This document shows positions 1 to 5,937 of a stretch of DNA of 9,525 bases, piece after piece (position 1 is the first letter of the stretch; every line of letters starts with the position of its first letter). Source of the stretch: an uncultured Alphaproteobacteria bacterium. Lineage in GTDB: Bacteria; Pseudomonadota; Alphaproteobacteria; Rs-D84. The stretch spans positions 1 to 9,525 of the forward strand of contig CANQCM010000033.1 of the NCBI GenBank assembly GCA_947589625.1, given 5' to 3'. The position numbers were made by a program, and so were the translations under genes. The notes beneath the pieces are model-generated. The model was not told where the DNA came from. It did no database searches and worked only from the letters and a program-made list of their open reading frames with translations.

Positions 1-49
1 GGCTTGACCGTGGAATCCAGTAAATAAGATGTCGTGAGAGCAGCGAACA

Positions 50-86
50 CAAATAAACACACGGGTGTTGCGTTGCAACACCCGTG
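50..86 (-). terminator. Intrinsic terminator after tatA
   Basis: A perfect 12-bp stem (60-71 with 75-86) closes a GTT triloop. On the minus strand it is followed by a moderately T-rich stretch (GTGTTTATTT). It lies 22 bases past the tatA stop and probably ends the SPOR-SPOR-tatA transcript. On the plus strand no T run follows, so it looks one-directional. Positions 1-59 beyond it hold nothing I can assign. Confidence 0.75.
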
Positions 87-108
87 CCTAGCATTCGCCA
101 CTAGTAAA

Positions 109-402
109 CTATTTTTTTGCCCGTTGTGCACTGGCAGGAACAATGCGCGGTTTAGGTGCAGATTTCTTGTTTGCACCGCGTTTTTTTGTAGTGCCTTTTT
201 TAACCGCTTGTTTTTTAACAGGCTTTGATTCTGCCGTTGTTGCAGCCGCCTGCTTTTTATTGTCAGATTTCATTTCGCGTTTGAAAATATTCAGCCCATC
301 TGCCAAATTTTTCATCATGCTGGGAATCTTTGCATGCCCAAACAGTATCAACAATAAAACTACAATTACCAGAATTTCCGCCCAACCAAAACGACCAAAC
401 AT
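109..402 (-). CDS. tatA: Sec-independent protein translocase subunit TatA
   Basis: TatA forms the membrane-weakening or pore oligomer of the twin-arginine translocase, which exports folded proteins across the inner membrane. The 97-residue product has the family layout: an N-terminal transmembrane helix at about residues 6-22 (starting FGWAEILVIV), the hinge LFG at 20-22, an amphipathic helix at about 24-45 (KIPSMMKNLADGLNIFKREMK), and a long Lys/Ala-rich cytoplasmic tail. The length is normal. The start is fixed by GGAGG eight bases upstream; that Shine-Dalgarno is formed by the last Gly-Gly codons of the preceding gene, and only one base separates that gene's stop from this ATG, so translation is probably coupled. 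No tatB or tatC follows before the terminator, so they must lie elsewhere or be absent. TatB is the alternative, but the short helix and tail fit TatA better. Confidence 0.9.
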   Translation of the reverse strand: MFGRFGWAEILVIVVLLLILFGHAKIPSMMKNLADGLNIFKREMKSDNKKQAAATTAESKPVKKQAVKKGTTKKRGANKKSAPKPRIVPASAQRAKK

Positions 403-403
403 T

Positions 404-1675
404 TTAAATACCTCCGTTAATTATTACAGGCACAACCGTGCAACTTACTTGATTTTCGCGCGCCAGTTCACAAAACTGTTCTGCAACAGATTCTTTAATA
501 AACCCAATACGCAAAGAATATGCGATATCGCCCCGTGGTGTAGTATCTGTCCAAACGATTGGTTCAGAGCCAATAAACAGCAACGGGTGTTGTCTTATTA
601 AATTTTCGCGCATATTTTCAGCATCTATTCTGGTGTTAAATACGCCAAATTGCGAAAACGCATCAATCATACATTGCGCACGCGCAGAAACAATCACACC
701 ACGCGCAGGGTCATATTGCAATTCGCCGTCTTGACACATTTGTGTCATTTCTGGGGTAATTGGATTTGGTAACGCCTGATCGTCACCTGTGGCACCCAAT
801 GTTGGCGCCCCAGATATAACCACTGGGACAACAATGCAACTGAGCCCCATAGCCAGCGCACGATTACAATATTGTTGCGCAAATTCTACCTTTCTAAATC
901 CGACACGCAAAGAATATTGAACATCGCCTGTACGAGTTGTTTCTGTCCACAAAACCATTCTTTGCGGACGGAAAAAATCACCGTGTTTGCTCAACAGACG
1001 CGTCATTGCCGATTCGGCATCAAACAAACTGGTATACACACCAAATTGCGAAAAAGCATCAACCAAGCAACTTGAAAACAGCGGAACAATTACGCCGCGC
1101 ATATCGTCAAATTCTACTTCTTCGTCCTGACAAATTTTATCAATCTCGGGATCTACTGGTTCTGGGTCATCAGGACTGGGTGTCCCTGCCCCCAATGTTG
1201 GTTGATTGTTTACTATAACAGGCACAACAGTACAATCCAGACCTTGTTTATTTGCCAACGCGCAAAACTGATTTGCGTCCATTTCATCTGCAAATCCTGT
1301 ACGCACAGAATAAACAGTGTCTAAATCTGGCGTTTGGTCAGACCATACAACCAAATCATGTCCCAAGAATAATTGAGAATGTTCTGTCTGAATTTCTTCC
1401 AAATCTTGTTGCGCAGCATCCATCGTTGAAAAAGTACCAAATTGGCTGAATGCTGATATCTGGCACAAAGATTCATCAGGAATAATCACGCCTTTGTCTG
1501 GAATATATCCAATTGTCACATCTTGACATTGTTTTGTAGCCTCGGGACTGACACCATTAACCCCTGCGCCCAATGTTGGAAAAGTACCACCGCGGTCATA
1601 ACGACCATATAAAAACGCACCAACTGCGACAACGACCGCCAAAGTGCCCAGAATCCAAATTTTTCTTTTTGCCAT
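404..1675 (-). CDS. Membrane-anchored protein with three tandem SPOR-like repeats
   Basis: The product is about 423 residues, with a basic N-terminus (MAKRK), one transmembrane segment at about residues 6-25 and a C-terminal part predicted to be periplasmic. The rest is three copies of a unit of 132 residues. Each unit has CQD, then Cys before AFSQFG, an LF/VVW segment, YSLRxGF, FC and LxC followed by VVPV; PTLGA motifs precede each unit. The AFSQFG...YSLRIGF...FC...C pattern matches the C-terminal SPOR domain of the upstream gene product, so these are divergent SPOR domains, a fold that in known proteins binds denuded septal peptidoglycan. The protein has exactly 12 cysteines, four per unit, with identical spacing (21, 67 and 10 residues) each time, suggesting disulfides. 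The frame can be extended to a TTG at 1717 that overlaps the upstream gene, but the ATG at 1675 has AGGA eight bases upstream and starts immediately before the membrane segment; ATG at 1684 is a second option. A role in envelope or division is inferred. Confidence 0.8.
   Translation of the reverse strand: MAKRKIWILGTLAVVVAVGAFLYGRYDRGGTFPTLGAGVNGVSPEATKQCQDVTIGYIPDKGVIIPDESLCQISAFSQFGTFSTMDAAQQDLEEIQTEHSQLFLGHDLVVWSDQTPDLDTVYSVRTGFADEMDANQFCALANKQGLDCTVVPVIVNNQPTLGAGTPSPDDPEPVDPEIDKICQDEEVEFDDMRGVIVPLFSSCLVDAFSQFGVYTSLFDAESAMTRLLSKHGDFFRPQRMVLWTETTRTGDVQYSLRVGFRKVEFAQQYCNRALAMGLSCIVVPVVISGAPTLGATGDDQALPNPITPEMTQMCQDGELQYDPARGVIVSARAQCMIDAFSQFGVFNTRIDAENMRENLIRQHPLLFIGSEPIVWTDTTPRGDIAYSLRIGFIKESVAEQFCELARENQVSCTVVPVIINGGI
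407..1528 (-). repeat. Three tandem 132-residue (396-bp) SPOR-like coding repeats
   Basis: Counting from the CQD motif, the units span about 1133-1528, 737-1132 and 407-736 on the minus strand (the last lacks the trailing linker). The period is exactly 132 codons. The DNA has diverged, but short words recur, such as the CCAATGTTGG element that encodes PTLGA. The copies clearly arose by intragenic duplication and are old enough to have drifted everywhere except in their cysteines and core SPOR residues. Confidence 0.85.
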
Positions 1676-1698
1676 ATCCGCCATCCTAATTGATTTTA

Positions 1699-2496
1699 TT
1701 ATTTCGCGACATAACAATCCAGCCCGTCAGATTTTGCATTTTGGCAAAAACTGTTCGCGTCAGACGATGTTGCAAACGAAATACGCAACCGATATTTAGT
1801 TGTGCCGTCTTTCATTTGCGCCGCCAAAATCACGAATTGATGTCCGCTGAATAAACTGGCGTGTTCTGCAGCGATTTTCCGTTGTGCAGATTCCGCCGCC
1901 GCGCGCGTGCTGTACGAACCAAATTGAACATACCATGCGCCATTTGTCGCAGACACTTTATTTGTCGGCTTTGGTTTCGGCTGTGGTTTTGCCGCAGGCT
2001 TTGGTTGTTGTGGCTTGGCTTGTTGCGGTTTTGCCGCAGGCTTTTGTTCAGCATCATGTGGTTTGAAAGTAACTTCTTTTCTGTCTTCTACAACACGCAC
2101 AGGCGCCCCAGCATTTTGATCTGGCGTTGCCACAGGTTGTGGTTGTGGCTGTGGTTGAACTGTCGCCTGTGGTACTGCAATCGGTTGTGGTGCATTTGCC
2201 ACATTTTCAGGTTGCGCCACCACAGGTTGCGCAGGCGCATTTGGAACTTGTAAAGTTTCATTGCCTTCTACTACAACCGCAGGCGCATCTAAATCTATTT
2301 CTACCGAAGACGATTCGTCCCCAGAAATTGTTCGCACAATAATATATGTCGCCAAGACAATAACGACCAACCCCAGCCCCAACAGCAACCAAGGCTTTTT
2401 CGGACGCGGTGTTGTGAACGCAGGCGCATTAGGCAATGCGTCAAGTGATGTGCCGTCATCAAGGTCTAACAAATCCAAGTTTTCATCTTCGTTCAT
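1699..2496 (-). CDS. SPOR domain protein (FtsN-like topology)
   Basis: A 265-residue bitopic inner-membrane protein. It has an acidic cytoplasmic N-terminus (about 1-33, ending in PRPKKP), one transmembrane helix at about 35-57, a long Pro/Gln/Ala/Lys linker (about 75-182, with repeated QP, KPQQ and KPQPKP), and a C-terminal SPOR domain at about 187-265 (WYVQFGSYSTRAAAE, then YRLRISF). SPOR domains bind glycan strands lacking stem peptides at division sites, so a septal role similar to FtsN or DedD is likely. Cys251 and Cys261 have the same ten-residue spacing as the last pair in each repeat of the next gene, showing that the two proteins are related. The start has GGGAG seven bases upstream. 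It is the first gene of the SPOR-SPOR-tatA operon and follows a strong promoter. In other alphaproteobacteria a SPOR gene often sits near nagZ, scpAB and tat genes; here nagZ and scpAB are absent. Confidence 0.85.
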   Translation of the reverse strand: MNEDENLDLLDLDDGTSLDALPNAPAFTTPRPKKPWLLLGLGLVVIVLATYIIVRTISGDESSSVEIDLDAPAVVVEGNETLQVPNAPAQPVVAQPENVANAPQPIAVPQATVQPQPQPQPVATPDQNAGAPVRVVEDRKEVTFKPHDAEQKPAAKPQQAKPQQPKPAAKPQPKPKPTNKVSATNGAWYVQFGSYSTRAAAESAQRKIAAEHASLFSGHQFVILAAQMKDGTTKYRLRISFATSSDANSFCQNAKSDGLDCYVAK

Positions 2497-2523
2497 AGAT
2501 TTCTCCCTATATTCATCTGTTAT

Positions 2524-2552
2524 ATTATATCATAAAAATATTCCCATAACAA
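2524..2552 (-). promoter_or_regulatory. Sigma-70-type promoter for the SPOR-SPOR-tatA operon
   Basis: On the minus strand there is TTGTTA (2547-2552), a 17-base spacer and a perfect TATAAT (2524-2529). TG one base upstream of the -10 box gives an extended -10. The predicted start is near 2517, leaving about 20 untranslated bases with the Shine-Dalgarno. Confidence 0.7.
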
Positions 2553-2563
2553 AGACTATCTGG

Positions 2564-2608
2564 AAAAAAATTAATAAAAGATAAAATTTGTATTCCTATA
2601 ATCTTTTA
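2564..2608 (-). terminator. Weak AT-rich terminator after the small lipoprotein gene
   Basis: The minus strand can form an 8-bp A/T-only stem (2601-2608 with 2575-2582) around an 18-base loop, followed by TTAATTTTTTT. The 5' arm includes the lipoprotein stop codon. The stem is weak, so termination here may be partial. Confidence 0.35.
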
Positions 2609-2746
2609 CTTCGGCATTTGCCCAAAGTTTGGCGGAACAATCAATTTGTGATTTTCTTGCACAATAGGTTCTGTTTCGCACGATTTTGCACATGCCCCCA
2701 GCGCAATTGGCATCAAGACCAACAATAATAAAAATAATTTTTTCAT
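2606..2746 (-). CDS. Very small lipoprotein with DUF3035-like motif
   Basis: A 46-residue product. It starts with MKKLFLLLLVLMPIALGAC: a basic start, a hydrophobic core and an LGAC lipobox with the modified Cys at residue 19, as for signal peptidase II substrates. The mature peptide would be only about 28 residues. It contains a second Cys at 23 and the segment KLIVPPNFGQMP near the C-terminus, which resembles the PLxVPPdF motif of the alphaproteobacterial DUF3035 (BamF-type) lipoproteins, although those are longer. Its start is well supported by AAGGAGT six bases upstream of ATG. It lies 47 bases after thrS on the same strand and is probably co-transcribed with it, with a hairpin in between. 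The lipoprotein call is strong. The DUF3035 link is a motif-level guess; it may be a shortened relative or only a chance match. Confidence 0.7.
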   Translation of the reverse strand: MKKLFLLLLVLMPIALGACAKSCETEPIVQENHKLIVPPNFGQMPK

Positions 2747-2769
2747 TTATAACTCCTTTCCTAATGATT

Positions 2770-2790
2770 TATGGGCGCAATGCGCCCATA
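2770..2790 (-). other. Hairpin between thrS and the lipoprotein gene
   Basis: TATGGGCGC pairs perfectly with GCGCCCATA around an AAT loop (9 bp, seven of them continuous with the GC core), starting three bases after the thrS stop. On neither strand does a T run follow, so it is not a standard intrinsic terminator. It may protect the thrS mRNA 3' end, lower readthrough or mark a processing site. Confidence 0.6.
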
Positions 2791-2793
2791 AAA

Positions 2794-4527
2794 CTATTTC
2801 GGCAATTTAATCGCGTCTGCCATTTGCGAAACAAATTCAGACAACGCGATTGTTTCTTGACCATCAACACCCAGACGGCGCAAGGTGACAGTTTTATCAG
2901 CCATTTCTTTATCACCAACAACCGCAATGATTGGTGTTTTTGCCAACGAAAGTTCACGAATCTTGTAATTGACCTTTTCATCACGCAAATCAGCACGAGT
3001 ATAAACACCCACCCCGCGCAACGCAGACACAATTTCTTGTGCATAATCGCGCTGCTTTTCTGAAATAGGCGTCACAACAACAGGTTCAGGACTTAACCAC
3101 AATGGCAGATTCCCACCAGTTGATTCCAACAATATGCCCATAAACCGTTCAATAGACCCCAACATCGCGCGGTGCAACATAATCGGACGATGTTTTTCGC
3201 CGTCTTCGCCGACATAAGACAAATCAAACCGTTCTGGCAGATTCATATCCAATTGCACCGTACCACATTGCCATACGCGCCCCATAGAATCGCGCAGATA
3301 GTTATCAATTTTTGGGCCATAGAACGCTGCATCGCCTTCGGCAATTTCATATTCAATGCCGTTTGCGTCCAGCGCATGTTTTAATGCGCCTTCTGCCCTG
3401 TCCCAGACCTCGTCAGAACCGATACGAAATTCAGAATTTGGACGCGTTGCCAATTTCATAGAAATTTTTTCAAATCCAAATTTGCCATAAATATCTTTAA
3501 TAAACCGCAAGATTTTTACAACCTCGTCTTCCAGCTGTTCTTCTGTGCAGAATATATGCGCATCGTCTTGGGTAAATTCGCGCACACGCATTAATCCAGA
3601 CAACGCACCTGCGGCTTCGTAACGATTGACCTTGCCAAATTCTGCCAGATAAATTGGCAAATCTTTATAAGATTTAATGCCTTGACCAAATACCAGCATA
3701 CCCCCAGGGCAACTCATAGGTTTAACACAGAAAACTTTGCCATCTTGGGTTGTCCCAGAATAATTATGCGCACCATATTTTGCCCAATGGCCACTGCGTT
3801 CCCACAAACATCTGTCCATCACAGATGGCGTAGAAATTTCTTGATATCCTGCCACCTCTTGTCGCATACGAATATATTCAATCAGTTTGCGATAAATCCT
3901 ATAACCTTTGTCATGCCAAAACACCGCCCCAGGTGCATATTCAGGTTCAAAATGGAATAAATCCATATCTTTACCCAGTTTGCGGTTATCGCGTTGGGCG
4001 GCCAGCTCTACCATTTTCTGATAATCGTCCAATTCTTGTTTAGTGGCGAACGCATCAACATAAATTCGTTGCAGCATTTTATTTTTTGCATCACCGCGCC
4101 AATATGCGCCTGCAACAGTGCGAATTTTGAACCCGTCGCGTGGCAAATCTTTACTTGACGCAACATGCGGCCCACGACACAAATCTGTAAAATCGCGAAA
4201 AGTATACACAGATAAATCTTCGCCAGCGGCATCGTATTCATTTAACCATTCAGTTTTATATGGTTGCGCGGCGAAAATCTTTTTAGCCTCGTCCAGACTC
4301 ACAAATCTTTGTTCAAACCGCCCGTCTGATTTAATCAATGCGCGCATTTCTTTTTCAATTTGTTCAAAGTCAGCCTCGGAAAAACGGTGTTCTGTATCAA
4401 AATCGTAATAGAATCCGTTTTCAATCGCAGGCCCACCTGCGAATTTAACATCTGGGTATAACTTCTGAACTGCTGCCGCCATAACATGTGCCAGCGAATG
4501 ACGAATCGTTTCAATTGGATATGACAT
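2794..4527 (-). CDS. thrS: Threonyl-tRNA synthetase lacking the N-terminal TGS domain
   Basis: Charges tRNA-Thr with threonine in the cytoplasm. The 577-residue protein starts at the editing domain: H10xxxH14 and C117RGPH121 are the editing-site ligands. The class II catalytic core follows, with zinc ligands C273 (in MSCPGG), H324 (DDAHIF) and H452 (IMLHRAMLG), motif 2 around R302 to REFTQDDAH, and motif 3 at GSIERF. The anticodon-binding domain is about 480-577. Compared with the E. coli enzyme (642 residues, editing His pair at 73 and 77), about 63 residues are missing, exactly the TGS domain. An in-frame TAA lies 33 bases upstream of the ATG and no other start is available, so this is real and not a start-site error. 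AAGG lies about eight bases before ATG. MSCPGG replaces the more common MNCPGH, so the sequence belongs to a divergent subtype. Two promoters and a Thr-rich leader ORF precede it. Confidence 0.95.
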   Translation of the reverse strand: MSYPIETIRHSLAHVMAAAVQKLYPDVKFAGGPAIENGFYYDFDTEHRFSEADFEQIEKEMRALIKSDGRFEQRFVSLDEAKKIFAAQPYKTEWLNEYDAAGEDLSVYTFRDFTDLCRGPHVASSKDLPRDGFKIRTVAGAYWRGDAKNKMLQRIYVDAFATKQELDDYQKMVELAAQRDNRKLGKDMDLFHFEPEYAPGAVFWHDKGYRIYRKLIEYIRMRQEVAGYQEISTPSVMDRCLWERSGHWAKYGAHNYSGTTQDGKVFCVKPMSCPGGMLVFGQGIKSYKDLPIYLAEFGKVNRYEAAGALSGLMRVREFTQDDAHIFCTEEQLEDEVVKILRFIKDIYGKFGFEKISMKLATRPNSEFRIGSDEVWDRAEGALKHALDANGIEYEIAEGDAAFYGPKIDNYLRDSMGRVWQCGTVQLDMNLPERFDLSYVGEDGEKHRPIMLHRAMLGSIERFMGILLESTGGNLPLWLSPEPVVVTPISEKQRDYAQEIVSALRGVGVYTRADLRDEKVNYKIRELSLAKTPIIAVVGDKEMADKTVTLRRLGVDGQETIALSEFVSQMADAIKLPK

Positions 4528-4568
4528 AATAATTGCCTTCTTGTACTTGTTTGTTATTTATTTTGATT

Positions 4569-4597
4569 ATTATAAAAGTGAACGCGTAAAACCGCAA
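4569..4597 (-). promoter_or_regulatory. Proximal thrS promoter
   Basis: TTGCGG (4592-4597), a 17-base spacer and a perfect TATAAT (4569-4574) on the minus strand, with a predicted start near 4562 and about 35 untranslated bases before thrS. It lies downstream of the Thr-rich leader ORF, so transcripts from it would escape any attenuation. Confidence 0.5.
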
Positions 4598-4667
4598 ATG
4601 AAATCTAGACCCCCGCGGGGGTTGTAGTTGTTGTAAATGTCAAAAATACAAAATAATTTTTCATTTC
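4593..4667 (-). promoter_or_regulatory. Candidate threonine-attenuation leader of thrS
   Basis: This stretch holds the Thr-rich leader ORF, a GC hairpin (ACCCC CGCG GGGGT, 4609-4622) that begins at the last Thr codon, and a longer-range pairing. AAATGAAA at 4666-4659, which contains the leader start codon, is the exact complement of TTTCATTT at 4603-4596, just after the hairpin. Ribosome position on the Thr codons would therefore decide which structures form. No clear T run follows the hairpin, so it is not a textbook terminator; the mechanism is open. Confidence 0.5.
4605..4664 (-). CDS. Putative Thr-rich leader peptide upstream of thrS
   Basis: A 19-codon ORF reading MKNYFVFLTFTTTTTPAGV and ending in TAG. 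Thr occupies residues 9 and 11-15, six of 19 codons, using ACA, ACT and ACC. Peptides rich in the regulatory amino acid are the hallmark of ribosome-mediated attenuation; ThrL of the E. coli threonine operon is the familiar example. Here the gene downstream is threonyl-tRNA synthetase, so low Thr-tRNA would stall ribosomes at these codons. There is no good Shine-Dalgarno, but the distal promoter places the start only a few bases upstream, so initiation may be leaderless or nearly so. A random T-rich repeat on the opposite strand is the main alternative. Confidence 0.55.
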   Translation of the reverse strand: MKNYFVFLTFTTTTTPAGV

Positions 4668-4674
4668 GCCCAAA

Positions 4675-4703
4675 ATTTTAGACAAAATTCACCAACAAGT
4701 CAA
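4675..4703 (-). promoter_or_regulatory. Distal thrS promoter ahead of the leader ORF
   Basis: TTGACT (4698-4703), a 17-base spacer and TAAAAT (4675-4680) on the minus strand. It begins four bases after the stop of the upstream gene. The start is expected near 4668, three to five bases before the leader ATG at 4664. Confidence 0.55.
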
Positions 4704-4707
4704 CATC

Positions 4708-5682
4708 TTAATCATAAAATTTCATATCTGATAATCTGCCACTCAGGTGAATATTGCCCAGTGCTTCTTCTATTGCCAATGTAAACCCACAACTGTTATT
4801 TATTCTAATTCTTTCTGAAATATCGTGATGACGGTTGAGTGTGTAATAATATGACGGCTCGTTACAAAAATGATTTGACTGAATCCGATACGCACCATCA
4901 CAAACACAGATTTTATTCACTTGGTATGCGTCCAGATTTCCATCGTGTTCAAAAAACACCAAATCAAAAGTTTTGTCTGGCCACTTGTTGTGTAATTTTT
5001 TAACGGCATTTTTTATATCTGCGTCAGATACCGTCGCGTCCAGCATAACGCGTTGCGCGCCTGTACGATGCGACCAACAGATTAAAATCTTGTTTGATTT
5101 GTTTATCGCAGATATAAGGTTTTGCGCCCTGCGCGACATTCTGCGTTGCAAATCTGGCATTTGCAATTCCATTGAAATATTAGAATCTGCAAAATGCAAA
5201 AAACGAATATTAGTGCGCATATTTATAACATATAAATGTGGTAATGGACAACTGGGCGCGCCTATAATTTGTAAATCAGATGGATTAAAATAATCTCTAA
5301 ATTCATTACACAGCGCGTCTATTTTTTCATTAAACCTGCAATTACGCCAAACATTTGGTTTTTGACCCCACCCGTCTGGTTCTGTACCGCCTGTACCATC
5401 AAAAGGCGTAGAAAAACGCCGTAAATTATGAAAATCTAATATTGACGCAATATGACATGTTGTACCAATACCAAATATTAAATCATATTCATCATATCGC
5501 GCAGGCGTCAAGTTATCACCATTATCGCGCCAATGTTGCTTTACCCGTTTTAATGCGCGCATTTCAGCAAACCGATTGTACTTTATCGCGCGCCGAACGC
5601 GACCGCGCATTTTGCGGTCTGGAATAAATGCCGCAACGCAATTTGCAAATATTTTTAATGGTTTACTTGGTTTATATTCCAT
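4708..5682 (-). CDS. DUF1796-like protein (putative papain-like cysteine peptidase), copy 1
   Basis: A 324-residue protein that I place, by motif only, in the DUF1796 group, annotated as putative papain-like cysteine peptidases and often found near surface-polysaccharide genes. Visible features are a basic N-terminus with FIPDRKMRGRVRR; the block YDLIFGIGTTC (Cys76) typical of the family's GxxC start; PFD at 93-95; FLHFAD at 161-166; RR followed by LISAINKSNKILICW (about 180-203); FDLVFFEHD at 239-247; and CDGAYRIQSNHF at 261-272. It is a paralog of the divergent plus-strand gene starting at 6167: the first 60 residues align without gaps, starting MEYKPxK. It differs at PFD followed by GTGG, where the paralog has the more usual PFDW. 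It has extra Cys residues and a longer C-terminus. The start is fixed by AAGGAG seven bases upstream. Function and substrate are unknown, and enzymatic activity is unproven. Expression is probably controlled by the structured leader and terminator just upstream. Confidence 0.6.
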   Translation of the reverse strand: MEYKPSKPLKIFANCVAAFIPDRKMRGRVRRAIKYNRFAEMRALKRVKQHWRDNGDNLTPARYDEYDLIFGIGTTCHIASILDFHNLRRFSTPFDGTGGTEPDGWGQKPNVWRNCRFNEKIDALCNEFRDYFNPSDLQIIGAPSCPLPHLYVINMRTNIRFLHFADSNISMELQMPDLQRRMSRRAQNLISAINKSNKILICWSHRTGAQRVMLDATVSDADIKNAVKKLHNKWPDKTFDLVFFEHDGNLDAYQVNKICVCDGAYRIQSNHFCNEPSYYYTLNRHHDISERIRINNSCGFTLAIEEALGNIHLSGRLSDMKFYD

Positions 5683-5700
5683 TTAACATCTCCTTGGACG

Positions 5701-5733
5701 AAATAAAAGAAAACCATCAAAAATCTGATGGTT
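5701..5733 (-). terminator. Leader terminator before DUF1796-like copy 1
   Basis: On the minus strand AACCATCA (5733-5726) pairs perfectly with TGATGGTT (5719-5712) around a six-base loop, followed by TTCTTTTATTT. It lies inside the untranslated leader, about 10 bases before the AAGGAG site, so it would abort transcription of the gene unless prevented. Its 5' arm overlaps a segment (5730-5737) that can pair with hairpin P3 of the leader. Confidence 0.75.
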
Positions 5734-5875
5734 GGGAGATTAGTAACAATCCATAGAATTGCGTGTTTATTGAATATTAGACACCCTCCCAACCGTTGGT
5801 TGGGATACGACGCCACAAAAAACATGTGGTACTATGGACGGGTTACTAAGCCCATTTATACAAACCTGTATAAAC
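5702..5875 (-). ncRNA. Structured cis-regulatory leader RNA, copy 1
   Basis: The minus-strand leader folds by hand as follows. P0 is an 8-bp hairpin (5867-5874 with 5855-5862) at the predicted 5' end. P1a pairs 5849-5842 with 5747-5740 (8 bp). A CCG/UU internal loop follows. P1b pairs 5838-5832 with 5756-5750 (7 bp). P2 pairs 5829-5825 with 5817-5813 around a U-rich loop. P3 pairs 5805-5798 with 5794-5787 (8 bp, AAC loop). P4 pairs 5784-5781 with 5766-5763 around an AAUA...AAUAA loop. GCAAUU joins P4 to P1b. The terminator follows. The same architecture with compensatory base changes occurs in the opposite leader at 5973-6143. The ligand or signal is unknown, and no known riboswitch class was recognised. 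A protein-binding leader or RNA thermometer are alternatives. Confidence 0.7.
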
Positions 5876-5881
5876 AATGGG

Positions 5882-5910
5882 ATTATATAGTCAGTTTGAA
5901 TCAGGCGCAA
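5882..5910 (-). promoter_or_regulatory. Promoter of leader RNA copy 1
   Basis: TTGCGC (5905-5910), a 17-base spacer and a perfect TATAAT (5882-5887) on the minus strand, with the start predicted near 5875, exactly where the first leader hairpin begins. Confidence 0.65.
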
Positions 5911-5937
5911 TAAAAATCAGTCTGATATCAATACTAA

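Noticed and set aside
1..27. Possible 3' end of a plus-strand gene (TAA at 25-27, or TAA at 21-23 in another frame)
   Set aside because: Too short to identify, two frames are equally possible, and there is no plus-strand T run after the nearby hairpin.
143..601. Long plus-strand ORF of 152 codons opposite tatA and the triple-SPOR gene end
   Set aside because: It lies across two convincing minus-strand genes, including a clear TatA, and its Phe/Cys-rich sequence is typical of an antisense shadow.
1676..1717. Extension of the triple-SPOR gene to a TTG codon at 1717
   Set aside because: It would add a polar segment before the membrane anchor, overlap the upstream gene and use a rare start, while ATG at 1675 has a well-placed AGGA.
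1861..2342. Plus-strand ORFs rich in Trp/Leu/Arg or Val/Pro opposite the SPOR gene linker
   Set aside because: They are shadows of the low-complexity Pro/Gln/Lys linker codons and have no ribosome binding sites or family features.
4605..4664. T-box or classical riboswitch upstream of thrS
   Set aside because: No T-box sequence, specifier stem or antiterminator bulge was seen; the Thr codon run fits a peptide leader better.
5728..5913. Plus-strand 61-codon ORF starting MVGRLVTIHRI
   Set aside because: It is the antisense of leader RNA copy 1. It lacks a ribosome binding site and its sequence is fully explained by the P1-P4 stems and the minus-strand promoter.
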